Source of the DNA: Geosiphon pyriformis
Taxonomy: Eukaryota; Glomeromycota; Glomeromycetes; Archaeosporales; Geosiphonaceae
Direction: 5' to 3'
Length of the DNA: 13,465 nucleotides
NCBI GenBank assembly: GCA_016748015.1
Contig: JAAOMT010000657.1
Span: 594,510-607,974, forward strand
Program-made: the position numbers and the translations under genes
Notes under the pieces: model-generated
The model's input: only the letters and a program-made list of their open reading frames with translations
Databases searched by the model: none
Told to the model about the DNA's origin: nothing
In this document: positions 1 to 8,970 of the stretch, piece by piece
How the letters are laid out: every line of letters starts with the position of its first letter
How positions within the stretch are numbered: the first letter of the stretch is position 1

Positions 1-525
1 AGTTTGTATACCTTGGAGGGCGGCCAGAATGTTTGCTTGCATGGGGTCATTAGCCATTGGTTCAGAGGTAACTGTTTGTGTAGACGAGTCTGATTCGCTT
101 GATAAAAGATCAAAAACAGAGGCAGTTTGGTAGTTTTCTTCTTCTGTTTCAAAGGGAGTTTCAGTTGCTTGATGGGCAGCAATCTAAATGTGGATTTAAT
201 GATTCAGATATTCGAAATCAGGGGGCTGTTGTTCAAAGGTTGCAGAATATAAGAGCTGATTGATACTGTTGTTTCTTTCTTCAAAATTGTTTTCAAAATA
301 AGCTTGGTCAAAGTAATAGGTTGTATAAGCCGTGTAGGTTTCAGCTGAATGCTCGTTCAAGAACCAGTTCCAAAAGTCTTAGAATTGTCTACTGAATTGT
401 TCTTCAAAGGGGAAGCAGATCAAGCAGGAGGGCAGAGGATTAAGTTCAATGAAACTTTGGTTGTTTCTGTTGTGTGCTGCAAAGTGTTCTTCTGATTGCT
501 GTGGCAAATATGAGTAATTACCCAT
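1..525 (-). pseudogene. LTR-retrotransposon gag, 5' part, with three in-frame stops (runs off the left edge)
   Basis: One minus-strand frame reads from an ATG at 523-525 to the window edge, 175 codons, broken only by stops at 379-381 (codon 49), 196-198 (codon 110) and 184-186 (codon 114). No frameshift is needed. The protein is rich in Q, E, N, F and Y. It becomes acidic and Ser/Thr-rich near codons 130-155, then reads MANDPMQANILAALQGIQT from codon 157, which resembles the start of a gag coat-protein region. The capsid and zinc-knuckle domains would lie outside the window, so the gag call rests mainly on position: it starts just downstream of an LTR and a primer-binding site on the same strand. 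Codon 157 could be the true start, with the upstream part a leader. A Ty3/gypsy origin is likely but not proven here. Confidence 0.65.
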
Positions 526-554
526 ACAATGAGGGAATAAGTGAATTTTGACAA

Positions 555-571
555 CCTTACAGGGAGCACCA
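555..571 (-). promoter_or_regulatory. Putative tRNA primer-binding site (PBS)
   Basis: On the minus (sense) strand, TGGTGCTCCCTGTAAGG lies 6 bases downstream of the inner LTR end. A PBS normally begins with TGG, complementary to a tRNA 3' CCA end, and sits a few bases from the LTR, as here. It does not match the initiator-Met PBS commonly seen in Ty3/gypsy elements (TGGTATC...), so the primer tRNA is not identified. Confidence 0.5.
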
Positions 572-577
572 CTTTTA

Positions 578-1304
578 TGTTATGGGTTGGAGTAACAAGC
601 TAACGGATAGCAAGAGAGAACAGTATTGTATAGTGATAGAAATAAACAAAGAAGAAATTACAATAAGGGAGCGAATTGAATAAGTAGGAATTCAATATGC
701 GTGATCAGTCTTATAAAAATCACAGTCGCTAATCTTTTCTTAAATCTAAAGGTAGAGAAATAGTCCATGATTGTCAACAAGATAACACCGCTGCTATTAT
801 TCTATGCCTCAATTCAGCAATTCTTAGAATCAATAACAGGTATTATTGTGCTTTTTAATCATTTCTTTATTCAATGAATTACAAGAGCAAGCCAATTGCT
901 TCTCAGGCTAATTCTAACAAATACAAATCAAGAAGGGGAAAAGATAAGGTATGTGAATGCCAACAAGTAGATACTTGAAGGTAAAGGGAAGGGGAATAAG
1001 CGATTATGAAAGGAAGTAATTAATATTGTTTATTTTGTTACTTTGATCATGTCTTTCTACAGCTAAGGGAATCATCACTTATATAGCTATCTAAAGTGAT
1101 CAACAATCAGGTCAATGATCAGGTCAATGATCAGGTCATTGATCAGGTCAACGATCAAGTCAATGATTAGGTCAACGGTCAGGTCAATGGTCAGGTCATT
1201 AATCAGGTCAACAATCACTATCTAAAAATAGGGTGGCTAATTATATAACATCAGTGGCTAATACATGTGATAATTAATAAAAACTATGTGTTTCAACCAT
1301 AACA
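578..1304 (-). mobile_element. Complete LTR (5' LTR of the minus-strand element)
   Basis: The 727-bp segment starts TGTTATGG and ends CCATAACA, perfect 8-bp inverted termini of the TG...CA type. On its left, in the sense direction, come a putative PBS and then gag; on its right the sequence switches immediately to LINE coding sequence. A decayed copy in the same orientation occurs at about 9861-10543, which supports both boundaries. Near its right end lies a 12-bp tandem array. The target duplication expected at the right edge is ATATC (1305-1309), but the partner end is outside the window. I do not see a convincing TATA box or poly(A) site that I could assign. Confidence 0.75.
1105..1212. 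repeat. 12-bp minisatellite inside the LTR, 9 full units
   Basis: Nine consecutive 12-bp units with consensus GATCAGGTCAAT start at 1105, 1117, 1129, 1141, 1153, 1165, 1177, 1189 and 1201, with partial units on both sides. Variants differ mostly at the last base or by single transitions. The same array, decayed, occurs at 10311-10430 with ten units. Confidence 0.95.
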
Positions 1305-2969
1305 ATATCAATACTACTAATAACTTTCTGGTGGACATAGTTTGTATTCTTCTTAATTGCAATTTGTCCCTAAGTGGTTCTTTGGCCAGTTTTTTTCAGT
1401 TTCATAATGGAGTGTCCATGTTTGTTATTTTGTGTGAGTTAAGATTCTACAAGTTCCTCCCTTTTCTCTGGTGGTATGATATTGCTTTTGTGGAACAGCT
1501 TTATAATCATCATGATACTGTCTTTGACTGATACATCTTCAAGTGTTGAAAAAGATTAGATCCTCATGGCTATGTTTTTAAGCAGTTCAAGCTTTCTACT
1601 ACATTTCTCACTGGTTTACTCTCTTTTCCTACTTTTTCCATGGTTTTAAGTAATATTGGCCTATTGAACATTTTTGATTCTAGTGATTATATGTCTGTTT
1701 GTGAGCATTTTTCTTGAATTGGTATTGGTAGTTTGTCTGTATATATAAAAGGATCTCTAAAGAGTTTGGGCACAGTCGACTATAAGGCTGGCACTACTGC
1801 TTATTTCAAAGACATTAATTTGGGTTTGGATGTTGGTGTGTTAGGATTGATGTCATCTACTTTGGCTGAAATGCAAGCTATTGCATTGGCCTTGGAGTGT
1901 ATTCCTTTGTCTAGCTCTGTTTACCTGTACTTAGATAGTCAGTCTGTGTTAGATGCTTGTAGGTTAAAATTGGGTCTGGTTTGTCCTGATTTTTGTAATC
2001 AGTGTTGGATTGAATATTGGTATGTTATTAATATTATTTGTAATAAGAATTTGAAAGTTAGTTGGCACAAGGTGAAGGGTTACTCTGGCCAGTTTTTTTC
2101 TCCTTGCTTAAGTAAATGTTTCTTGATGACTGATGGTAATATTGTTTCTGGCAATTCTCGACACTTTGTTTATAATGTTTTTTGTTCTATTTGTCATGCA
2201 TATTGAAAAGTTAGGTTCTGGCTCTAAGTTTTTGACAAGTAGTTTGCTTTCTGAGGTTGATTGGCTCTGCTCTTTATTGGTATAGCATTCTGATTTGCAC
2301 ATGGCCACTGGTTTTATTAGTAGGTCTTCAGTTAATATATGTACTTATTTCATAAAGGCTTTGTATCATCATCTGTCTGTAGCTATTTGGAAGCACTTCT
2401 ATAATAAATTCTATTCTAGTGTTTTGTGCTTATATTGCAGTAATGTAAAAATATCAGATTATGTGTTTTTTTGTAAGATTAATAATCCTGCTTAGTGTTG
2501 GTTATTGGACTCCCATGTAAATTCTTGAAAGTTGCTTTCTGGTTTTTCCCATTTTTTTTTAAGTGTGTTGTAGTTGTTGTCACCCTGTGTCTCTGGTTCC
2601 TCTGTGTTTATGGCTTTTTATAAGGGCTTTGTCTTTAATAGTTGGTTTTGCGAGGCTGTGTCCATCTTCTATGATCTCAAGATTGCTAGTCTAGAAGTTG
2701 TTAAATTTGTGCACTTTCTTAGTCTTGCTTTTAAGGAGAATATCTGGTTGGTTTACACTAAGTATTGTGCTTATATGGAGAGAAATAGGTTGATTTTTTT
2801 TAACAGTTCAGCTCCTATTTCAGTTTTTGGTTTGGCTTTGGGACTTTCTGCTGGTGTGGTTAAATTACTTGGTATTAATGAGGCTTTTGACATATGTTTT
2901 GGCTTTTGTCAGTCAGATTTTTTTTTTTCTGGCATAGATAATCCAGTTTCAGTTCATATAGCTGTATAG
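1305..2969 (+). pseudogene. LINE ORF2 relic: post-RT linker, RNase H, C-terminal domain
   Basis: One frame runs from the LTR edge to about 2200, with TGA stops at 1529-1531, 1547-1549 and 1715-1717. The first two are likely mutated Trp codons. A type-1 RNase H domain follows at 1733-2090: the first catalytic region reads SVYIKGSLKSLG, with Lys where Asp is expected; the second (STLAEMQAIALALE) keeps Glu; the third (LYLDSQSVLDAC) keeps Asp; the last ends in KVKGYSG, after which the fourth acidic residue is missing. Near 2200 the frame shifts by one and continues to the TAG at 2967-2969, through a Cys-containing segment (VLCLYCSNVKISDYVFFC) resembling a LINE C-terminal zinc-binding region, and ends SVHIAV. 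Several further stops occur. RNase H would degrade the RNA of the RNA:DNA hybrid during reverse transcription; this copy cannot. Confidence 0.8.
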
Positions 2970-3087
2970 TGTTGTTCTGATTGGTCTGAATAACTGGTTA
3001 CATATAGAAAATACATAATTCATATTTAGTATAGATTATTTCTTTGATATATAAAACTAGGCTGTGTTTAGATCTTACTCGTTAAGC

Positions 3088-3115
3088 AATAAAAAATATA
3101 TATATATATATATAT
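3088..3115 (+). repeat. LINE 3' end: AATAAA plus (AT)n tail
   Basis: AATAAA at 3088-3093 is followed directly by about ten AT dinucleotides (3096-3115). The position right after the LINE 3' UTR suggests this is the element's own tail, with an AT microsatellite in place of poly(A). Confidence 0.6.
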
Positions 3116-3833
3116 TAAAAACATTATAGTAATACTCTAAAATAAAACCAAAAATTTTTTTAAGATTAAACATATTAAAAAAATTGTTCAAACTATCTAT
3201 TTATTTTTAATCAACATTTTAGATCTGCAATAAATTTAAAATTAGACAAAAATAAAAAAAACTTAAGATTTTAAATTAATTAGATGATTTATAATTCCAG
3301 TAAATATAGCTTTTAATATACAAAATAAAACTTATCAGATTTTTAAATTATCTAAAACAATTATTATTTTATCTTTTAAAAAAATTTGTAAAGTATATAT
3401 TTGTTTAATACTAATTATCATCTGATAAAATTTTGAATTCAATGAATAATTTACAAAAAATATGGAATTTCAATTCTAAATATTTATTTATTAAAAAAAA
3501 TCAAAAAATTCAATATTATATTTTATAATTTTTAAAATTACTTTATTATCTTAAATAATTAGTTAGAAATTAAAATTATTTACAGTAATATTTTTCAATA
3601 AAAATTATTACAAAAAGTTGTAAATTTTACAGAAATAATAAAATATTCTCTTTTGAAATTTAATTTAATTTTTATTACTAAAAACTATTATGTTATTATT
3701 AAAAAACTAGTTTAAATTAACATAAAACAATTAAAACCATAACAATAAAAGCAACTCAAAGAACTAATTATTAAATACACAAATATATTTACCAAAAACA
3801 ACAATAATTTAGAAAAAAACTAATTTAGTTTAG
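3116..3833. other. AT-rich stretch, nothing recognised
   Basis: This stretch lies upstream of a Ty3/gypsy pol on the same strand, so it may hold the decayed gag or protease of that element, but I cannot read any such domain in it. Confidence 0.3.
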
Positions 3834-4740
3834 CATTAAATTTACACTGGAAATACAAAACCAAAATACTAATAAGCTTATTGAATCTTACTTAAAAGTT
3901 ATTAATTTATTCGAAAAAAAGTTTAATATATGTTTAATAATAAACTTATTTAACTATTAATAAGTTTTTGGACTTTATTAATAATTTTTGTTAAGAAAAA
4001 AAATAGATAAATTTATTTTTGTGTTGATTATTACCAATTAAACAGTTTTACAATTAAAAATACTTATTTTTTACTATAAATTAATAATATGTTAGATGTT
4101 TTTGGCAATTCTAAATATTTTTTAACCTTAGACTTAGAAAATAAATACTAAAAAGTTATTATGAATTTTAAAGATTATCCAAAAACAGTTTTTATAATTT
4201 AAAAAAGAAATTATGAATTTAACACAATATTTTTTAGATTATACAATATATTAACAATAGTCTAAAAACTTATAAATATTGTTTATATTAGATTTTTATA
4301 ACAATTAATAGTTGTTTATCTTAAAAATACTAATGTCTATTTACTATTATTTAAAGTTTATTTAATTTACTTGTAAGAAGTTTTTTAATAATTATAAAAA
4401 GCAAAATTAAAGTTAAATATTGAAAAATATTATTTTAAAAAAACAAGTTTGGTCTTTTTAAAACACATTTTTAGTAAAAAAAAAAATTCAAATTTGATTT
4501 AAAAAAAATCAATATTGTCAAAAATTTTAAGATTTCTCAAAATATTACCAAATTAAAAAATTTATAGAATTAATATTTTATTATCAAAAATTTATCAAAA
4601 GATTTTTAGAAATTGTTAAATTTTTTAACTATTTAATTAACAAAAATATTAAATACAAATAAACTTTAAAGCAATAAAAAGTTTTTAATATATTCAAAAA
4701 AAAACTAATAATAGCTCCAATATTAGCTTATTTTAACTTT
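3834..4740 (+). pseudogene. Ty3/gypsy reverse transcriptase relic
   Basis: At 3834 a His-x-Ile-x-Thr-Gly pattern followed by KPKY matches the segment preceding gypsy RTs. Near 3985 comes a VKKK motif, then CVDYYQLNS at 4020-4046 (the usual CVDYR-LN motif), LTLDLENKY near 4125 (the conserved LDL motif), and KTVFII...YEFNTIFF near 4185-4235, the 'PFGL' region. The catalytic YxDD box reads Tyr-Leu-Lys-Asn at 4317-4328, so both metal-binding Asp are gone. After it, LKLNIEKYYFKKTSLVFLKHI (4400-4465) matches the thumb region. Stops appear throughout. A frame change lies between about 4540 and 4750. Confidence 0.85.
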
Positions 4741-5100
4741 AACAAAAAATTTCAACTAACTATAAATGCTTTATATATAGCTTTTAGTATTATTTTATTA
4801 TAATTAAATAATAATAACAATAAATAAGTAATTGTTTATGCCAATAAAACATTAAAGCCAGCAAAAAAAAACTATTTTGCTATTAAATTAGAAACAACAG
4901 CAATAATTTGGGTTTTTTATCATTTTATTTTATATTTCAAACTCAAAAAATTTAATAATATTATTATTAATATTATATTTTAAAGGCTATAAAACAAAAG
5001 CTCCAAATTAAATACCAAACAAATTTATTAAAATGGATTTTTTGCAAATTATAAATATATTGTATATTATAAACCAAAAAAATTACACATAAATATTAAT
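4741..5100 (+). pseudogene. Ty3/gypsy RNase H domain relic
   Basis: One frame (first base 4750) reads FQLTINALYIAF, where the family has TDAS, so the first catalytic Asp is now Asn. It continues VIVYANKTLKPAKKNYFAIKL at 4831-4893, the very characteristic 'YASKTLNPAEKNYPATKLE' segment of gypsy RNase H, then IIWVFYHFILYF, and closes with YYKPKKLHININ near 5065-5100, the 'PGK-H-NADALSR' end. It would have degraded RNA in the RNA:DNA hybrid. Stops at several former Arg, Gln and Trp codons make it inactive. Confidence 0.85.
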
Positions 5101-5557
5101 TTTTTCTTCAAAATAAGACAAGATTAAAAATTACAACTACTATTTAATCTAATTAATAGTAATAAACAACAAACAATAAATATTAAATCCAAAAACCACA
5201 ATAATCTTAAATAATACTTAAAAATATTTACAATATCAAAAACTTAATCTTTTGGTAAAAAACATTAATTACAAAATCAGACAAAACAATACTTTTTATA
5301 TAATAACATAATCTATTATTAAAATTACAAAAACCCAAACAATTTACTTAAAGTAATTCAAAAACACAAAATAAAAACAATTTTATATAATATGTACTTA
5401 GATTTTTTATTAACATACTTTAAAAAAGATAAGACAATTTAAAAACACAAATATTATTTTTGGTTTTAAATAAAAAAACTATTTACCAATATATTGAATC
5501 TTATAATAGTTTAAAAAAAAAATACATTTTATAAAACTCTTAAATTTTATTAAAATT

Positions 5558-6060
5558 GAACAGTTTTTTGATTAAGTTAGTATTAATTTAGTCAGATTAC
5601 TATTTATTACAACTCAAAAAAACCAATATATTGTAATTATAATAGATTATCTTATAAAATAGTTTAAAACAAGAACAATTTAATAAGCAGATAAAAATTA
5701 GTTGTAAATTTTATTTATAAAAATATTATTTATAGTATAAATTTTTAATAAAACTTTTATCTAATTAAAAAATATATTTGGTAAACAATCTAATATAAAA
5801 AATTTGTAAATGATTTAATGTTAAGAAATTTTCATTTTTATTCTATTATTTATAAACAAATAAACTTATAGAACATTTTAACAGAACATTATATAAATTA
5901 TTAGCTAAAATCTGTTAAGATTTTAAACAAAAATGAAATCTTTTTATTTTATTAGTGTTATTAACATATAAAACACTAAAACAAATTTAAAGTTAAAAAC
6001 AAAGTTTTTTTATATAAAACTAAAATTAAAAAACAATAAAGTAAAAAATTTGATCACAAA
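5558..6060 (+). pseudogene. Ty3/gypsy integrase relic
   Basis: The catalytic core is readable. QFFD-VSINLVRLL at 5561-5595 corresponds to the first catalytic region, with Asn at 5585-5587 in place of Asp. It is followed by ITTQKNQYIVIIIDYLIK, a strong family match. The second Asp region near 5790 reads QSN, also Asp to Asn. After a small indel comes FVNDLM (about 5805-5822). The third region reads LIEHFNRTLYKLLAKI at 5865-5912, with the catalytic Glu kept at 5871-5873. The zinc-binding N-terminal segment (5100-5557) was not recognised. Downstream, LVLLTYKTLKQI near 5955-5990 fits the usual post-core 'AYRTS' segment. Confidence 0.8.
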
Positions 6061-6692
6061 TAAGATAGACTATTTTAGATACACAAAATTTTAAGAAATA
6101 AATTATACAAATTAAAACTTAATAATTAAGTTTTAAAGAACGTTATACATAGTAACAAACTTAAATACTATTATTTTAAAATCAATTTTAAACTTTTAAT
6201 TTTACAAATTAGTACACAATTCTTTTTAATTAACTCTAAAAATATTTTTTAAAACTTAAAACCAATAATTATTATTGAACAACTTTTAAATTTAAACATT
6301 TAATATTCAAATTAAATTATTTTATTCTTATATTAGTAAAAACAATTTTATAAAATAATTAAAAAGTAAATAAAAAAGCAAAAACAAAAATAATTTTATT
6401 TTTTTATCTTTTAATTAATTTATTATGATTATTTCTCAAAATATTTAACAATTATTTTAAAAATTAATGTTAGACTTAAAAATATTGTCCAAATTATTTA
6501 TATTATTATTAAAACACATAGTAATTACACCCAAACAAAATTTGTTAGAATTTCTATTATAAATTTACAAATTTATTATTTTTATAAAAAAAGCATAAAA
6601 AGTTATTCTAAATTTACTTACCAAAATTCTTAAAGCAAGTTTTAAAAAAAATTTAATATTTTTATTAATTAATATTTTACTAAATACCATAA
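6061..6692. other. AT-rich stretch, nothing recognised
   Basis: Probably the decayed 3' end of the gypsy element (C-terminal integrase and 3' LTR), but no LTR ends or domains can be identified. Confidence 0.3.
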
Positions 6693-6974
6693 TTTAACAA
6701 AAACTTTAATAGTATTTTAATGAACAAAATAATAAATATTTTCAATTTATATATATTTTTTATTGAAAAAACACCTTATAAAAAAAATCTAAAGCTTAAA
6801 ACAGCAAACTTTATATTCAAAGCTATTTATAAACAATTATATAATGAATTCAAAATAACTGTTAAACTAAAAAATACTTATTACAAACTTAAAACAGTGT
6901 TTAAATTCTATAATCTATTTTATGCTTGTAAAAACATCTTACAAAATCCAATTTTACAATTTTTAAAGATTTAA
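6693..6974 (+). pseudogene. Short open frame, possible relic of a DNA-binding (Myb/SANT-like?) protein
   Basis: A frame free of stops runs from 6693 to the TAA at 6972-6974; its first ATG is at 6720, giving 84 residues. The product is Lys/Asn/Ile/Phe-rich, as expected in this composition. The middle part, with IFKAIYKQLYNEFKITVKLK and then YYKLKTVFKFYNLFYACKN, is helical and vaguely resembles the helix pattern of Myb/SANT-like domains found in fungal transposon-associated proteins, but I cannot confirm it. In sequence this AT-rich, an 84-codon open frame somewhere in 9 kb is not strongly unexpected, so it may be chance. I see no promoter or polyadenylation evidence for expression. Confidence 0.25.
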
Positions 6975-7300
6975 TATATTAGAAAACTTACAGAACTAAA
7001 ATTTTAACAATTTTTAGACCAAATTTTTTCAATAATTTTGGATTACTATTTAAAAATTACAGATAGTACTTAAATTTTGATAAAGTTTAATCTTAAAAAA
7101 AAATTATATTATTAACTAAAATTATTTTATAATTTTTATCATTAACTAATATATATTATTATTTTAATTTATTACTTATTATCTTATTAAATTACATAAT
7201 TATTATTTAATTAATAATTTAATTTATACAAAACACAAATATAACTAAATTGTGATGATTAAATTATATAATATACTAAACTATATAACATTAAAAATTC
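6975..7300. other. AT-rich stretch, nothing recognised
   Basis: No domain, repeat or RNA gene could be made out. The text following the open frame at 6693-6974 may continue the same decayed coding region with stops. Confidence 0.3.
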
Positions 7301-7400
7301 GCCAAAATATTTAATAATTTAACAAAATATTTAATAATTTACTAAAATAATTTATAATTTGTAAAAATAACTTGTAGTTTGACAAAATATATCTTTAGTT
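7301..7400. repeat. 20-bp tandem repeat, 5 units, decayed
   Basis: Five successive 20-bp units start at 7301, 7321, 7341, 7361 and 7381. The first two differ only in the first two bases (GC versus AA). The general form is NNCAAAATATTTAATAATTT. Units 3 to 5 diverge more but keep the period exactly. Confidence 0.75.
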
Positions 7401-8439
7401 TACTAAAAAATTAGAAAAAAAAGTGCTAAATTATAAAATAATATAAAACAAGTTATTTTAATTAAAATTAATTTTTTACAAGATATTTTTTCTTAAAATT
7501 ATTATTTTTATAAATTAAATAAAAATTTTAAAAAACATAAACTTTTTCAGTTATTATTACTTCAAAATTAACTATTTTATACTAATATTTTGAAATTAAT
7601 TAGTTATTAATTTCAGTAATTGTTAATAATTTTCAGGCTTAAATTTGAAACAACTTCTTTAATACACTTTTTATTTATTTTTTTAGTTATTTTTAGTTAT
7701 TTTTTTTATTTTTTATTATTATTAAATAGTTTATAGTCAAGAATTTTTTGTAAAATAGTTGACTTTTATAATAAAGTAACTACACATATTTTAAAGAGCT
7801 TATAAATAAGATTTTTTTATAAAAAAATTAACTGTTACTGCAAAATAACTATACAAATAATTAATATAAAATTGGATATTTTATTATAAATTTAATAATA
7901 TAATCCAAAATATAAAAAATACTTTAAAAGAGAAATTAATTTATTAAAAATTTATCAACTTTTATCAAATAACAGAATTAATAATAAAATAACATTAATA
8001 ATATAAAAATAAAAATAAAAAAATCTTTAGTAATATTGCTTATAAAAATTATTTAAAAATTTACCACATAATTCAAGAATTATTATCAATTATATTTCAA
8101 TAAAAACACAATTTTATTAGTCAAACTCAAAAATATTTTACAAAATTTGGAATTAATTATTATTGTTAAACACAATCTATTAGTAAATATTTAGTCTATA
8201 ATATTTTAAAAATATAAAATACAACCAAAAAAATTAAAAAAACAGCATATATATTTTATTATAAATATCTTAAACAATATTTTAAAACTTTTACAACAAC
8301 TATTTAAAGCTATATAATAAATAACAACATCCTTAAAAGTAGTTATTAATAAAAAAGAAATATATTATAAAAAAACAAACAAGAAAAAAAAACAAAAATT
8401 CAATTAAAATTAAATATTCTTAATTTTACTTGGTTTTAA
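7401..8439. other. AT-rich stretch, nothing firmly recognised
   Basis: No coding domain is recognised. A weak 70-base-spaced similarity exists between about 7758-7790 and 7828-7862 (forms of GTTGACT...AAGTAACTACACAT and ATTAACTGT...ATAACTATACAAAT), possibly a decayed duplication. Confidence 0.3.
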
Positions 8440-8905
8440 ATAAAAAAACTTCAATATTCAAACAATAAAAAAAGCTTTAAATAATTTAATTATAAAACTA
8501 AATATTAAAAAATAGATACTAAAAATCTTTATAGCATAGAAAAAAAACTTTTATCTATGTACTGGTTTTTTAAACTTGGTAAAAAATTAAATTTACAAAC
8601 ATTATATATAAACAACAACAAAAAAATATTCAATAAAAAAACTTTTTAACAAATAAAACAATTTATTAGAAAAAACAAACTGATATTATACTATAAAACA
8701 ATGTACTAACTATATTTAACATTCAAATACTGTTTAATTATATTATTAAACAGTTTATTAAAAGCTATTACAATTAATAATATTAGATAAATAACTAATT
8801 TTTAGCTTAAAAAACCACAAAAAACAATATTTAACATAATATTTAAACATTATATTAAAAAAACAACTTTTAAAAATATATACAAATTTGCAGAAGCTTA
8901 ATTTT
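8440..8905 (+). pseudogene. Unidentified coding relic
   Basis: One plus-strand frame stays readable for about 155 codons with roughly a dozen stops, most of which could be former Gln codons, and no frameshift needed. Readable pieces include IKKALNNLIIKLNIKK, FYLCTGFLNLVKN and, near the end, IFSLKNHKKQYL and LLKIYTNLQKL. The composition bias limits inference. I do not recognise a family; a transposon-encoded protein is likely given the surroundings. Confidence 0.3.
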
Positions 8906-8970
8906 AAAAAAAAAATTATTTAAGTAAAAAAACTAATTAAAAACTATGAAAAAATATAATTATTATGTAA

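Larger units (their letters stand above)
1305..3115 (+). mobile_element. 3' half of a non-LTR retrotransposon (LINE), degenerate
   Basis: The segment contains the 3' part of a LINE ORF2 (1305-2969), a 3' UTR of about 120 bases, an AATAAA signal and an (AT)n tail. Its left end is cut by the LTR at 1304, so the upstream RT and endonuclease would lie on the other side of that inserted element. The right end coincides with a sharp fall in GC. The family resembles RNase H-bearing LINEs that I associate with Glomeromycotina; this is recognition from memory of the family, not a search. Confidence 0.75.
3834..6060 (+). mobile_element. Ty3/gypsy retrotransposon, pol region, heavily mutated
   Basis: The domains appear in Ty3/gypsy order on the plus strand: pre-RT and RT (3834-4740), RNase H (4741-5100), then integrase (about 5560-6060). 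Ty1/copia elements have integrase before RT, so the order excludes copia. The coding potential survives as a readable pattern through dozens of stops and several frame changes. The LTRs of this element were not found; the LTR copy at 9861-10543 is in the opposite orientation and probably belongs to another family. Confidence 0.8.

Noticed and set aside
1105-1212. CRISPR array
   Set aside because: Units are contiguous 12-mers with no unique spacers, and the context is a eukaryotic LTR.
1105-1212. Protein with an Asp-Gln-Val-Asn tetrapeptide repeat
   Set aside because: The array can be read in that frame, but a stop interrupts it (GATTAGGTC region), it lies in an LTR, and a second copy has no open frame.
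1286-1531. Independent 81-residue protein starting at 1286
   Set aside because: Its first codons lie inside the LTR; from 1305 the frame is simply the interrupted LINE ORF2.
2108-2308. 66-codon open frame on the minus strand
   Set aside because: It lies opposite the LINE ORF2 relic, whose plus-strand reading matches a known domain order; the antisense frame has no recognisable content.
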